Assembly (NCBI RefSeq): GCF_001591805.1 | Contig: NZ_BCVP01000004.1 | Span: forward strand, 62,001-126,000 | From: Neobacillus novalis NBRC 102450 | GTDB taxonomy: Bacteria; Bacillota; Bacilli; Bacillales; Cytobacillaceae | Reading direction: 5' to 3' | Length of the DNA: 64,000 bases | Program-made: the position numbers and the translations under genes | Notes under the pieces: model-generated | What the model was told of the DNA's origin: nothing | Database searches by the model: none | What the model saw: the letters and a program-made list of their open reading frames with translations, nothing else | Part shown: positions 35,659 to 44,762 of the stretch, one piece after another | How positions within the stretch are numbered: position 1 is the first letter of the stretch | Layout of the letters: each line of letters opens with the position of its first letter

Positions 35659-35959
35659 TGGCAACGTCCTTCCGTAGCATGATTATTGTTTATTTTACCA
35701 AAATACAACTAATAAAAATAGGAATTCACTTTTTCGTTATTTTTTTGTATATTTCTTTTGCTATCGGACATCATAATATTCGAAGGGGAAACAACTGACG
35801 AAGATGAAGAAATTCATCAAAACTTGAAATGAGGTGTCTGTTAAAGACAATAACATTTCAAACAAGTGAGCTTCCAATCGTTTCAGATAAGGGGATGGTT
35901 GTATTGTACAATGTGCATGGTAACCATTTTGAGTTCAAATAACACCAACTGTTTATCTT

Positions 35960-36055
35960 AAAGTAAACTCGCCGATTGGCAAGCCCGTAAGGGCGCAGAC
36001 AGAGGCGTAGTTGCACTTATGCCTGATTGGAAAGTTTACTTTCCTATCGGCTAAA
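35960..36055 (-). repeat. Dispersed three-hairpin repeat, copy 2 (inverted)
   Basis: Same unit as at 31536 and 40673 but in reverse orientation, and the longest copy. It contains AAAGTAAACTCGCCGATTGG at one end, GGCGTAGTTGCACTTATGCC in the middle and GGAAAGTTTACTTTCC at the other. Confidence 0.75.
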
Positions 36056-36255
36056 AAAGTAAACAAAAAATGAGGTGTTTACCGCAGATCGCTACCCGTT
36101 TTTATAAGTTGGGAAAACATATAAAAACTTTAATAGGGGATGGTCAGCTTGAACAATGATGTCTCTTTATAAAAAACACTCTATGAAAAATGAGGTGTTT
36201 ATCAAAGAACACTCCTAAATGAACGTACTTTTTGAAGCAATTCCCCTTCGAGAGG

Positions 36256-36286
36256 GCAGGATTCCATGCGGATCCTGCTTTTTTCT
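36256..36286 (+). terminator. Orphan terminator upstream of hit
   Basis: GCAGGAT and ATCCTGC pair around a 9-base loop, then TTTTTTCTTTTTT. No annotated plus-strand gene precedes it, which suggests a small RNA or a leader transcript. Confidence 0.75.
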
Positions 36287-36346
36287 TTTTTATCTTCAAC
36301 CACTATGGTAAAATAATACAAACCCTACAGAAAGGCTGTGTTATTA

Positions 36347-36766
36347 ATGAGCGATTGTATTTTTTGTAAAATTGTTAACGGGGATATTCCGGCAGCAAAG
36401 GTATTTGAGAACGAGCATGTCTTGGCTTTTTTAGATATTAGTCAGGTGACAAAAGGACATACTCTTATCATTCCGAAGGTACATAAAGAGAATTTATTTG
36501 AATTAACTCCTGAAATGGCGAGAAATGTATTTGAAGTGGTCCCTGCCATTGCTAACGCATTAAAAAGAGAATTCGAACCGATTGGCTTAAACACCATCAA
36601 TAATAACGGAGAACATGCGGGGCAATCCGTCTTTCATTACCATATGCATTTGATACCGCGCTATGGAAAAGGAGATGGTTTCGGGGCAGTTTGGAAGAAT
36701 AACCAAAGTGATTATTCAACCCAAATGTTACAGGAAATGGCTGCAACTATTAATAAGCAACTATAA
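36347..36766 (+). CDS. hit: HIT family protein (Hit)
   Basis: A 139-residue histidine-triad nucleotide-binding protein. It has the zinc-type N-terminal CIFCKIVNGDIPAAKVFENEHVLAFLDI and the active-site triad HYHMHLIPRY (about 98-107). HIT hydrolases act on nucleoside phosphoramidates and similar AMP conjugates. Start ATG 36347 gives the family N-terminus MSDCIFCKI; AAAGG lies about 11 bp upstream. It is divergent from ecsA. Confidence 0.92.
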   Translation: MSDCIFCKIVNGDIPAAKVFENEHVLAFLDISQVTKGHTLIIPKVHKENLFELTPEMARNVFEVVPAIANALKREFEPIGLNTINNNGEHAGQSVFHYHMHLIPRYGKGDGFGAVWKNNQSDYSTQMLQEMAATINKQL

Positions 36767-36888
36767 TTCTCGGGGAGAAAAGTAATTATCTGAAAACTAT
36801 ATCTTTATTAATATAATATTAATATGTTATAATAGTGGTAAGTTTTTCGCCGCAGGCAATGAGCGCACTGCGGGAAGAACAAAATTGC

Positions 36889-36914
36889 TTAGAAGAGCAG
36901 AGGAGAGATGAGAA
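36889..36914 (+). promoter_or_regulatory. TRAP-type binding site over the trpP ribosome binding site
   Basis: Between 36889 and the start codon the sequence is a run of UAG/GAG-type triplets (TAG, GAG, GAG, GAG, GAT, GAG) with mostly 0-3 base spacers, overlapping the Shine-Dalgarno sequence. TRAP (MtrB) recognises such repeats and blocks trpP translation in B. subtilis when tryptophan is plentiful. Confidence 0.65.
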
Positions 36915-37442
36915 ATGAATACGAAAAACCTTGTTATTTTAGCACTTTTAGCCGGGATTGGGGTAGTCTTGCACACTGTGACACCAAACTTTTTTGGTAT
37001 TAAGCCGGACATGATGCTGGCGATGATGTTTTTAGGGATTATTCTTGTTCCAGAGATTAAAAGCGTCCTGCTTCTGTCCATTGTGACCGGAGTATTATCT
37101 GCCTTAACGACCGGGTTCCCTGGCGGACAAATTCCTAATATCATTGATAAGCCCATTACTGCGTTAGTATTTTTCGGGTTGTTTTTAGCTTTAAAAAAAT
37201 ACCGTAACTCAATTGTTAGTGTTGGTGTCTTATCAGCATTGGGAACATTAGTTTCAGGTACAGTATTCTTAACATCTGCCTATTTCATTGCAGAATTGCC
37301 AAAAACTTTCGCCGTACTATTTGCAGCCGGTGTGTTACCAGCTATCGCACTCAATACCGTAATAATGGTTATTTTGTATCCAATCGCACAATCTATCTTT
37401 AAAAGATCGAAATTAACTACAGCTTCCGTCATTCAAAAATAA
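36915..37442 (+). CDS. trpP: Probable tryptophan transporter TrpP
   Basis: A 175-residue membrane protein with about five hydrophobic segments (about 5-23, 34-58, 73-90, 98-122, 135-160). The sequence LVILALLAGIGVVLHTVTPNFFGIKPDMMLAMMFLGIILVPEIKSVLLLSIVTGVLSALTTGFPGGQIPNIIDKPITAL fits TrpP (YhaG). The gene lies between hit and hpr as in B. subtilis, and the GAG-rich leader supports TRAP control and so the tryptophan assignment. Confidence 0.88.
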   Translation: MNTKNLVILALLAGIGVVLHTVTPNFFGIKPDMMLAMMFLGIILVPEIKSVLLLSIVTGVLSALTTGFPGGQIPNIIDKPITALVFFGLFLALKKYRNSIVSVGVLSALGTLVSGTVFLTSAYFIAELPKTFAVLFAAGVLPAIALNTVIMVILYPIAQSIFKRSKLTTASVIQK

Positions 37443-37459
37443 TGCAACGAATCCTTTTT

Positions 37460-37490
37460 AAGAAAAGAACCCCCTTGGGTTCTTTTCTTA
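37460..37490 (+). terminator. Terminator of trpP
   Basis: AAGAAAAGAACCC and GGGTTCTTTTCTT form a 13-bp stem with a 4-base loop; the T-rich 3' arm doubles as the U tract. Confidence 0.82.
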
Positions 37491-37501
37491 AATTCAAATC
37501 T

Positions 37502-37693
37502 CTATAAAAAATATGACAGCATGAAAGCAGCCAGCAAGAAGATTCCGCCGCCACCCGCTAATGCTGCTGCGCGTTTCTTTAAGACTTGTTTAGGTGGATA
37601 AACACCAGGTCTTTTTAAGTCCAAAATATATTTGCATGTTCCCAAAAACAGAACAACACTTAAGATAAAAAACATCACAGTGATACTCTTCAT
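37502..37693 (-). CDS. Small membrane protein, unknown
   Basis: A 63-residue protein, preceded by AGGGGG at good spacing. It has two hydrophobic segments (about 4-24 and 46-62) joined by a basic loop KYILDLKRPGVYPPKQVLKKRAAAL and a GGGG stretch. I do not recognise a family. It converges on trpP and is divergent from hpr. Confidence 0.6.
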   Translation of the reverse strand: MKSITVMFFILSVVLFLGTCKYILDLKRPGVYPPKQVLKKRAAALAGGGGIFLLAAFMLSYFL

Positions 37694-37949
37694 TTTTTAT
37701 CCCCCTACTAGATTAGAAATTTCGAACAACTGTTGTACCTATTTATATGTTTCTCCGTCCATTCCTATGAACAAGGTATCTCCTAAAAATAAGGAGAATT
37801 GGACAATTTAACAGATAAAGTTTCCGAAAATTTAAATTTCAACATAATTTTTCTCAATTTCTAAAGATTTTGTGAATTTATATCTTTATTAATTTTTATT
37901 TTATTGGCATAATGATAATAGAGAAATATAAAAGTAGGTGAAAATAGGG

Positions 37950-38525
37950 ATGACGGAGAAACAATATTCAATGAAGGAAGCGCTTCTCTTTAGTCAAAGA
38001 ATTGCGCAATTAAGTAAAGCCTTATGGAAATCGATTGAGAAAGACTGGCAGCAATGGATTAAACCCTTTGACTTAAATATTAATGAACATCATATCCTTT
38101 GGATTGCCTACCATTTAAATGGCGCTTCCATATCAGATGTTGCCAAGTTCGGCGTTATGCATGTCTCAACAGCTTTTAATTTTTCAAAAAAGTTGGAAGA
38201 AAGAGGCTTATTGAAATTTTCGAAGAAAGAGAATGACAAACGGAATACGTACATTAAGCTCACTGACCAGGGGGAAGAAATTTTACTGCAACTATTGGAA
38301 ACCTATGAACCGGATGGAAATGCAGTCTTTTCCGGCGCTTTGCCGCTGCGGGATTTGTATGGTAAATTTCCGGATATTATTGAAATGATGGCGATTGTCC
38401 GCAACATTTATGGTGACGACTTTATGGGGATTTTCGAGAGATCCTTCCATAATATTGAAAATGAGTTGATTGAAGAAAACGGGAAACTTAAAAAAGCAGT
38501 AAAAACTGAACAAGAACTTGCATAA
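37950..38525 (+). CDS. scoC: HTH-type transition-state regulator Hpr (ScoC)
   Basis: A 191-residue MarR-family regulator. The winged helix-turn-helix lies at about 55-100: [58 protein letters not shown]. The C-terminal part [31 protein letters not shown] is ScoC-specific. It represses extracellular proteases, peptide transport and sporulation genes in B. subtilis. ATG 37950 follows AGGTG; the GTG 12 bp upstream is inside that site. Confidence 0.92.
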   Translation: MTEKQYSMKEALLFSQRIAQLSKALWKSIEKDWQQWIKPFDLNINEHHILWIAYHLNGASISDVAKFGVMHVSTAFNFSKKLEERGLLKFSKKENDKRNTYIKLTDQGEEILLQLLETYEPDGNAVFSGALPLRDLYGKFPDIIEMMAIVRNIYGDDFMGIFERSFHNIENELIEENGKLKKAVKTEQELA

Positions 38526-38532
38526 GAAATAT

Positions 38533-38871
38533 TTATAAGTATTTTCCTAACTCCTGAAACAGGGGCTCATAGAGATTCTGAACGAGGCAGGCATTTATTA
38601 CTTCTTTCATAGATAATTTTGCTGGTAAAGATGCTGATAATTCATCGAAAAGCGGTTGAAAGTAGACATACCCTTCCGCTTTTTGTTCTTCAAATTTCAT
38701 GCTCAATTCGTCACATAAATAATAAAACTTTTCTTTTTCCTGCTTGGTTATCCCGTTTTCAATTATTAATTGATAAAATTTAAGCTCAGGGTTTTTTAGC
38801 AGCTTTATTAACAGTTTCTGATGATATTCAAGAAGATTAATTCTTCCCAATAGCAATTCATGTTCATTCAT
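38533..38871 (-). CDS. DUF1878 protein (YhaI-like)
   Basis: A 112-residue, helical, acidic protein, MNEHELLLGRINLLEYHQKLLIKLLKNPELKFYQLIIENGITKQEKEKFYYLCDEL, matching DUF1878 (YhaI). Convergent with scoC (7 bp between stops), as in B. subtilis where yhaI neighbours hpr. Function unknown. Confidence 0.78.
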   Translation of the reverse strand: MNEHELLLGRINLLEYHQKLLIKLLKNPELKFYQLIIENGITKQEKEKFYYLCDELSMKFEEQKAEGYVYFQPLFDELSASLPAKLSMKEVINACLVQNLYEPLFQELGKYL

Positions 38872-39069
38872 ACAATAGCCCTCTTTTCAAACCGATACAA
38901 TACGCTATGTTCATTATTAACCTTTTAAAGGCTTAGGTAAACCTTTTTTTGAATATCCAAATTTTCATTTAAATAATCTCTATATTCTTCCATTCTTTAT
39001 AACTATCTTTTTTTCGTAATATTTGATATTGTATAAAGAATAATATGAACAACAGGGAGGGAATCATCG

Positions 39070-39249
39070 ATGATCTCCGTTTTTATTGTCTTTGCCATTT
39101 TTATCTTGTTTTATGTAAATAAATTGACCAATTCCCTTTGTATTCAAAAGGAAATTCCGGAAGAAAACCAGCATAAAGTGTTTCGTACGATTAATGTTCT
39201 AATCACGATTTTACTGATCTCTTCCTACCTGGAAATTTTATATACATAA
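39070..39249 (+). CDS. Small two-segment membrane protein, unknown
   Basis: A 59-residue ORF beginning at ATG 39070 behind a good AGGGAGG site. Product MISVFIVFAIFILFYVNKLT, then a polar loop with NSLCIQKEIPEENQHKVF, then RTINVLITILLISSYLEILYT: two hydrophobic helices. A strong terminator follows. I do not recognise a family, but the ribosome binding site, terminator and clean hydropathy support a real gene. Confidence 0.6.
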   Translation: MISVFIVFAIFILFYVNKLTNSLCIQKEIPEENQHKVFRTINVLITILLISSYLEILYT

Positions 39250-39314
39250 TCCAATTATTAAGGTAAGACTAAATAGTTGGTTTTGTGCCTTTAGCATACG
39301 ATGATTAAAAAACC

Positions 39315-39345
39315 AAAGCGATGAGGTATACCTCATCGCTTTTAG
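39315..39345 (+). terminator. Terminator of the 59-residue gene
   Basis: AAAGCGATGAGGT and ACCTCATCGCTTT are perfect inverted arms, followed by a weak T tract. Confidence 0.75.
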
Positions 39346-39479
39346 TTTGTATTACAACTGTTGCGAAAATTTAATAAACTAACACTGCTAATATTTTTGC
39401 AGTGGTTCCCATTTATGTTATAGTTAACATTGTGGACAAATTAACTCACAAGAAATTAACTATTTAGGAGAGATTCATC

Positions 39480-40340
39480 ATGAAGAAATGGATATTAGCC
39501 CTCACATTAGCTGGCGGCGTTCTTACATTAGGTGCATGTGGTCAAAGCGGTTCTACTACAGTTGCAGAAAGTAAGGCGGGAAATGTTACACAAGATGAGT
39601 TATACAAGACGATGAAGGAGAAGTACGGAGACCAAGCCCTACAACAGCTTGTATTTGAAAAAGTTCTTTCCAAGAAATACAAAGTAACGGATAAAGAATT
39701 AAATGAAAAAATTGACCAATTAAAAGCTGACCTAGGTGCAAATTTTGAAGCTACCCTTGCCCAATATGGCTATAAGAGCGAAGATGATTTAAAGAAAACG
39801 ATGAAGCTTGGCATGATGCAAGAACAGGCGGCACTCAAAGACGTTAAGGTAACTGAAAAAGAATTACAGGATTATTACGATACATATCCTGATATAAAAG
39901 CTCGCCATATACTTGTTAAGGATGAAGCTACAGCAAATGAAGTAAAGAAAAAGCTAGATGGCGGCGCTAAATTTGACGAAGTAGCAAAGGAATATTCAAC
40001 AGATACAGGTTCCGCACAAAATGGCGGTGACTTAGGCTGGTTTGGCCCTAAAGCAATGGTTCCTGAATTTGAGAAGGCAGCATATGCTCTTAAGGTTAAT
40101 GAAATTAGTGCACCAGTTAAGTCAGAACATGGATATCATATTATCCAAGTAACAGAAAAGAAAGAGAAAAAGCCATTTGCAGAAATGAAGAAAGACCTTG
40201 AAAAGGAAGTTAAATCAAAGAAATTAACAAACGAAGACATTAATAAAGCAATGCAGCGTGAACTTAAAGACGCAAACGTAAAAGTAAGCGACAAAGACTT
40301 AAAAGACGCACTTAAGCCACAACCATCAGCACAACAATAA
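39480..40340 (+). CDS. prsA: Foldase lipoprotein PrsA
   Basis: A 286-residue lipoprotein: signal peptide with lipobox LGAC (Cys20), then a chaperone-like N-domain and a parvulin peptidyl-prolyl isomerase domain at about 137-225 (KARHILVKDEATANEVKKKL, GGDLGWFGPKAMVPEFEKAAYAL, SEHGYHIIQVTEKK), and a charged C-terminal helix. It assists folding of secreted proteins at the membrane-wall interface. Single gene with strong terminator; neighbours match prsA of B. subtilis (yhaI/hpr and yhaL). Confidence 0.95.
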   Translation: MKKWILALTLAGGVLTLGACGQSGSTTVAESKAGNVTQDELYKTMKEKYGDQALQQLVFEKVLSKKYKVTDKELNEKIDQLKADLGANFEATLAQYGYKSEDDLKKTMKLGMMQEQAALKDVKVTEKELQDYYDTYPDIKARHILVKDEATANEVKKKLDGGAKFDEVAKEYSTDTGSAQNGGDLGWFGPKAMVPEFEKAAYALKVNEISAPVKSEHGYHIIQVTEKKEKKPFAEMKKDLEKEVKSKKLTNEDINKAMQRELKDANVKVSDKDLKDALKPQPSAQQ

Positions 40341-40343
40341 TGT

Positions 40344-40383
40344 AAAAGGAGAGACTCTGCGCTAAAGAGTCCCTCCTTTTTTT
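40344..40383 (+). terminator. Terminator of prsA
   Basis: AAAAGGAGaGACTCT and AGAGTCcCTCCTTTT pair around a short loop, then TTTTT. Confidence 0.88.
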
Positions 40384-40561
40384 ATTCTTCTCCTTCCCGG
40401 CGCATTTCCTTTTCTTGCTCCAAGCGTTTAATATAGATTTCCCCTTCTTGTTCAATGTTTTCAAGCTCTAACTGCCGCTCTTCTCTGCCTGTTTTGATTG
40501 CCATTAGTGCACTTACAGCAATTCCAACCACAACTGCATAAATCCAAATTGGTATAGTCAA
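40382..40561 (-). CDS. yhaL: Sporulation protein YhaL family
   Basis: A 59-residue protein read from TTG 40561, 9 bp after GGGAG. The product MTIPIWIYAVVVGIAVSALMAIKTGREERQ continues as a charged helix ending EEGEE-like. One N-terminal membrane segment (about 4-22) and a Glu/Arg-rich helical tail fit the SporYhaL family. It lies between prsA and yhaM, the same place as yhaL. The TTG start explains why it is easily missed. Confidence 0.75.
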   Translation of the reverse strand: MTIPIWIYAVVVGIAVSALMAIKTGREERQLELENIEQEGEIYIKRLEQEKEMRREGEE

Positions 40562-40641
40562 TTTCTCTTGCTCCCTTCAACAGTGGTTGTCCACTTTTTA
40601 TTACAACTTATTCGGCTATCACAAAAATATTCTTTTCTGAT

Positions 40642-40668
40642 AAAAAAAATAACCCATTTAGGGTTATT
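40642..40668 (-). terminator. Terminator of yhaM
   Basis: On the minus strand AAATAACCC and GGGTTATTT pair around a 5-base loop and are followed by eight T. Confidence 0.8.
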
Positions 40669-40672
40669 TATT

Positions 40673-40750
40673 GCCGATAGGAAAGTATAACTTTCCTATT
40701 AGGCATAAGTGCAACTACGCCTCTGTCTTCGCCTAACGGCGAGTTTTCTT
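40673..40750 (+). repeat. Dispersed three-hairpin repeat, copy 3
   Basis: Same orientation as copy 1, with GATAGGAAAGTATAACTTTCC at the left, the CATAAGTGCAACTACGCC core, and CGCCTAACGGCGAG at the right. It sits between the yhaM stop codon and its terminator, so it is transcribed as part of the yhaM mRNA. Confidence 0.75.
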
Positions 40751-41688
40751 TAAAAAACAGGCTTATAAAATGAACGGTTATCCAATGCAAAAATCCGCTC
40801 GGAAAACTCACCAGGTTTCACTCTTTCTAATGCACGGTCGAGCATGTTCATTTTCGCATCTAGATTATCGATATAATGAAGAATTTCTGCCTCTTTTATC
40901 AGTGGCGGTTTCGGACTTCCCCATTCAGCCTTTCCATGGTGACTAAGGACAAGATGCTGGAGAATAAGTACCTCTTCCCCAGAAATGCCAAGTTCTTCAG
41001 CAGCTTTGCCGATTTCATTAATCATAATGGTAATATGTCCGAGCAAATTCCCTTCAATCGTATATACCGTTGAAATCGGTCCCGATAACTCCGTTACCTT
41101 ACCCATATCATGCAAAATAACTCCGGCATATAGCAAGTCCTTATCAAGGCTAGGATATAAGGAAGCAATCGCCTTGGCCAAATCAAGCATGCTCACAACG
41201 TGATAAGCAAGCCCAGAAACAAATTCATGATGATTTTTAGTTGCTGCCGGATATTCCAAAAAGGCCTTTTGATGTTTCTTAATTAAATGGCGGGTAATCC
41301 TTTGGATGTTAGGATTCTTCATTTCAAAAATATACTGGGTTAGCTTACTGACCATTTCTTCCTGGCTTATTGGTGCAGTCTCAAGGAAATCGTCGAGCTT
41401 CACACCATCGGCAGGTCCAGTTCTCCGTATTTGGCGAATTTTCAACTGACTTTTCCCGCGATAACTTTGCACATCCCCAACTATTTTGACAATATTCTGG
41501 GCTGCATAATTCTTTTCGTCTTCTTCACCCGCATCCCAGAGTTTTGCCTCAATTTCACCACTTTGATCTTGCAGAATTAACGTCAAAAACGGCTTTCCGT
41601 TACTCGCAGTCCCTTTTGTTGAACTTTTTATTAGAAGAAATAATTCAACCTGTGCTCCTATATCATAAGTTAAAATTCCTTTGCCCAA
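40750..41688 (-). CDS. yhaM: 3'-5' exoribonuclease YhaM
   Basis: A 312-residue YhaM. An N-terminal OB-fold (about 10-85, [24 protein letters not shown]) is followed by an HD domain with [14 protein letters not shown] (about 162), [12 protein letters not shown] (about 191) and [17 protein letters not shown] (about 247). It degrades RNA 3' to 5' and can process DNA. I start it at TTG 41688 (product begins [22 protein letters not shown]), matching the family start; AAGGAG lies 10 bp upstream. Upstream ATG and GTG in the same frame lie inside or too close to that site. Confidence 0.9.
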   Translation of the reverse strand: MGKGILTYDIGAQVELFLLIKSSTKGTASNGKPFLTLILQDQSGEIEAKLWDAGEEDEKNYAAQNIVKIVGDVQSYRGKSQLKIRQIRRTGPADGVKLDDFLETAPISQEEMVSKLTQYIFEMKNPNIQRITRHLIKKHQKAFLEYPAATKNHHEFVSGLAYHVVSMLDLAKAIASLYPSLDKDLLYAGVILHDMGKVTELSGPISTVYTIEGNLLGHITIMINEIGKAAEELGISGEEVLILQHLVLSHHGKAEWGSPKPPLIKEAEILHYIDNLDAKMNMLDRALERVKPGEFSERIFALDNRSFYKPVF

Positions 41689-41739
41689 CCTATTCACGCT
41701 CCTTCCCATAGTAAGAGTATAACATATCCTACTAACACT

Positions 41740-44700
41740 CTATGAAATTATCTGAACCTCACCCTTTTCTAATGAAAAAATATTTTCCCTCTGGAAAAGC
41801 TGAAGTAAGTGTGCATGACAAGTGAAAAATAAGATTTGATTCCGCTTCATCTTTTTAAGTAGTTCAATCACTTTTTGCGTTCTTTTCGCATCAAAATTGA
41901 CAAAGCTATCATCGATAATAATTGGAAACTGATAGTTTTCATAAAGCGTGGCCGCCAAGGCCAGACGGATTGATACATATAACTGTTCTGTCGTTGCTTG
42001 GCTTAGCTCATTCGCTTCAAATAGGGTATGGTCCTCGCGTTCAATCAAGAAACCAGGGCCAGTCTTTTGAAGGTGAATTCTTTGATAGCTGCCATTTGTA
42101 AGAAATGACATGTATTCTTCCGCTTTTGCAAGCATCCTAGGTAAATGGACACTTTTATATTTTTCAATCGTACTCGACAAGATCTCCTGAGCTAAGCAAT
42201 AAACAGACCACTCTTTCGCTGCTTTTTCTAATTCAAATTTTTTCTGCTTGTAGTGATGAAGGATATCTGAATAAATACCGCCATCTTCAAGTAGTTGAAT
42301 TTCATACTTAATTGATGCTTGTTCCTCCTGGAGCTTTTTTAATTTTGATTGTAAATATTGGGCTTCGTGATGGCATTCAGTTATTAATTGATCGCTATTA
42401 TGAATGGGCAAAAATGTTTCCCTAACCTGTTTGGTAAGTATCGAATACGCAAGCTGACTTTCGATGTTTTCAAGTCTTTCGAGAAGCTTACCTCGCTTTT
42501 CAGCTATTACACCAAGTTCATAGAATTGCTGCTCAGTTTCCACCTTTGCAGAATTTAATAGCTTGTTATATTCTGACTGTAGATGATCTAGCTCTTGTGA
42601 CTTTTGCTTTAAATCTGCTTCGAGGTCGGTAAGCTTTGTCCGTCTCTCTTGACACTTTATTTGCTTTTCATGCTCTTCTTTAAGCTTGTTTCGCAATAAA
42701 TAAGCGGAATTTTGTAAATCTAAGCCTCTTTCTGGTAAAAAGCGATTCTCATAGTGATTAAGATCTTCCACTAATTTGTTTTGCTGCTGGTTAATTTGCG
42801 CCAGCCTTGAAAGTAATTGCTTTTTCTCCCTGCAAGCGGATTTATATTGTTCAATCAGTTCAAATGCCTCTAGCAAAAAGGTTGTAGCGAAATATTCAGG
42901 TATCTTTAATTCACTGCTTATGGATAACAGCTTTTCTTTATTTTGAACCGACTCCAATTCCCATTCTTCAAATTTTGCAATGACCTTTTCATATTGGGAT
43001 TGCTGCTGTTTAAGCTTGATTTTTAAGATTTTCAGCTCTTCCCTCCGGTAATTATCGAGCTTTAATTGTTCCTCAAGCTTTGTGATATCCTTATATTCAG
43101 CTGCTTGGAGTTTTTGGATTAACTGCTTTTCTTGTTCCCTCAGATCAGCAAGCGTTTGATTCATTTCCTCTTCTATCGGCTGCTTCGTGCTTTTCGTCAT
43201 AAAAATGGCAATGACGATAAAGCCCAAAGCTCCTAAAAATAACACAGCCCAATGCTTTGTTAGTATGCCGTACAATGTCAGCCCAACTAATATCAACTCA
43301 AAGAGAAAAAACTGAACCTTCTTTTGCTTATTAATGCTTGCCCTTGAGGCTTTGTCCCGTTCATTTGCCCGTTGATAGAATTCAATTTTGTCTTGTAAGG
43401 CCTTTAATTCCCCTTCTAAGCCCTTCTTATCATTTCCGTAACTTACTTCTTCCTCAAGCAGTAACCGATCCTGCTTAGCAAGAATTCGGCTCTCTGCCGC
43501 CCGAACCCCCTTTTCCACTTCTTCTAACAGGTTTTTTTCTTCAAGATAACGCTCCTCTAACTCTTCCTTTACTTCAACTAGTTTTTGTCTTTTCCTAGCA
43601 GCCATTTCTACCTGACTTTTCATATAAATATTTGTATTAATTTCAAAGATATCTTCTTCATTTAGTGGTAGATGAAGCTTCTCTTTTGTAACGGACAGCT
43701 TTTCTTCAAACTCTACTAGTTTTGTTTCGCATTGCTGCTTCTCAAGCTTCATTTGTTCATAAAGTGGAACTTGATCAAGTAGTGTTACGATTGCGGGCTC
43801 GTTTTCAAGGAAATCTTCCTCCGGCTGAAGCGCAGCTAATTCTTTTTTCAAGTTTTCAATCCTTGTGGAGATGCTGATGATCTCGGCATTATACGGATGA
43901 ATGAGCTGATTTATTTTTTCGAGTCTTTCAATCCCGCGTGCAGGGAACTCGAAATCTCCCAGCTCGTCAAGCTCTTTCCTTGTCCATTTTTCTTCTCTTA
44001 CGAACGATTCTATTCTTTTCCATTCATTTAGTTTTTCGACCTTTTCCCCAATTTCTTCAAGCAGCCTGTTTATCGCTATCATTTCCTGCTGGAGGCTTTC
44101 TCCTTTTTCAATCAGGTTTTCATATTCATTATTTTTTGCTGCTGCTTTTTTCAATTCTCCATTTAGTTCATGAAGGGCTTGTAATTTTTCATTCAATAGT
44201 GGTTTCTTTCCTGAAGGCTTGAAGCGGGAATCCAGCTCTTTCTGGAGGACCGTTTCGGTTTTTGACAACCGTTCTGTTCCTAATGTTCCCGCAGAAAACA
44301 GGAATTTACCAATATCTTCGCCTTTCATTTGATGGATGTTTTGTAGTCCATTTAAATTAAAGGAAAAAATCGCCTGGAATAAGCTTTTATCAAAGTTCGC
44401 TACTAATTCCTTAAGCAGTTCCTCGCCGCCAATAATTCCATTGTCCATAACTACCTTAACATCGCCTGCCGCTTTCCCTTTAACACGCTCGATAACAGCG
44501 TAACCGCGCTCTTCATGATGAATTCTGATTTTTCCGCCATATTTGCTGCCATGTTTTGGCTCATAGCGGAGCTCAGATTGCAGTCTAGTTGGAAAACCGA
44601 ATAATATGCCATGGATAAAGGCCATAATTGTGGACTTGCCAGCCTCGTTTTCGCCAAAGAACACTTGAAAATCGGCAAGGTTCGTAATTTTTATATTCTC

Positions 44701-44742
44701 TAATTGGCCGTAGCCGTATATGTGCATCTCAAGAATTTTCAA
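41740..44742 (-). CDS. yhaN: SMC/SbcC-like ATPase YhaN
   Basis: A 1000-residue ABC/SMC-type ATPase. N-terminal Walker A FFGENEAGKST (about 29-39), long coiled coils on both sides of a central hydrophobic stretch (about 478-515, two membrane-like segments), and C-terminal Walker B FPIIIDDSFVNFD (about 942-954). The nuclease partner YhaO is encoded 20 bp upstream. The pair resembles SbcCD/Rad50-Mre11, but the membrane-like middle segment differs from SbcC. Its cellular role is not established. Confidence 0.88.
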   Translation of the reverse strand: MKILEMHIYGYGQLENIKITNLADFQVFFGENEAGKSTIMAFIHGILFGFPTRLQSELRYEPKHGSKYGGKIRIHHEERGYAVIERVKGKAAGDVKVVMDNGIIGGEELLKELVANFDKSLFQAIFSFNLNGLQNIHQMKGEDIGKFLFSAGTLGTERLSKTETVLQKELDSRFKPSGKKPLLNEKLQALHELNGELKKAAAKNNEYENLIEKGESLQQEMIAINRLLEEIGEKVEKLNEWKRIESFVREEKWTRKELDELGDFEFPARGIERLEKINQLIHPYNAEIISISTRIENLKKELAALQPEEDFLENEPAIVTLLDQVPLYEQMKLEKQQCETKLVEFEEKLSVTKEKLHLPLNEEDIFEINTNIYMKSQVEMAARKRQKLVEVKEELEERYLEEKNLLEEVEKGVRAAESRILAKQDRLLLEEEVSYGNDKKGLEGELKALQDKIEFYQRANERDKASRASINKQKKVQFFLFELILVGLTLYGILTKHWAVLFLGALGFIVIAIFMTKSTKQPIEEEMNQTLADLREQEKQLIQKLQAAEYKDITKLEEQLKLDNYRREELKILKIKLKQQQSQYEKVIAKFEEWELESVQNKEKLLSISSELKIPEYFATTFLLEAFELIEQYKSACREKKQLLSRLAQINQQQNKLVEDLNHYENRFLPERGLDLQNSAYLLRNKLKEEHEKQIKCQERRTKLTDLEADLKQKSQELDHLQSEYNKLLNSAKVETEQQFYELGVIAEKRGKLLERLENIESQLAYSILTKQVRETFLPIHNSDQLITECHHEAQYLQSKLKKLQEEQASIKYEIQLLEDGGIYSDILHHYKQKKFELEKAAKEWSVYCLAQEILSSTIEKYKSVHLPRMLAKAEEYMSFLTNGSYQRIHLQKTGPGFLIEREDHTLFEANELSQATTEQLYVSIRLALAATLYENYQFPIIIDDSFVNFDAKRTQKVIELLKKMKRNQILFFTCHAHLLQLFQRENIFSLEKGEVQIIS

Positions 44743-44762
44743 TTGGCCTCTGCTCCTTTCTT

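Larger units (their letters stand above)
35659..36346. other. 688-bp intergenic region ecsA-hit without a gene
   Basis: No credible ORF on either strand. It holds a dispersed repeat (35960-36055), three occurrences of an AATGAGGTGT motif (near 35829, 36069, 36189), two of which are followed after about 65-75 bp by GGGGATGGT, and a plus-strand terminator (36256-36286) that no plus-strand gene explains. Confidence 0.6.

Noticed and set aside
35960-36055. CRISPR-like array
   Set aside because: The repeat units are thousands of bases apart, differ in orientation and have no regular spacers.
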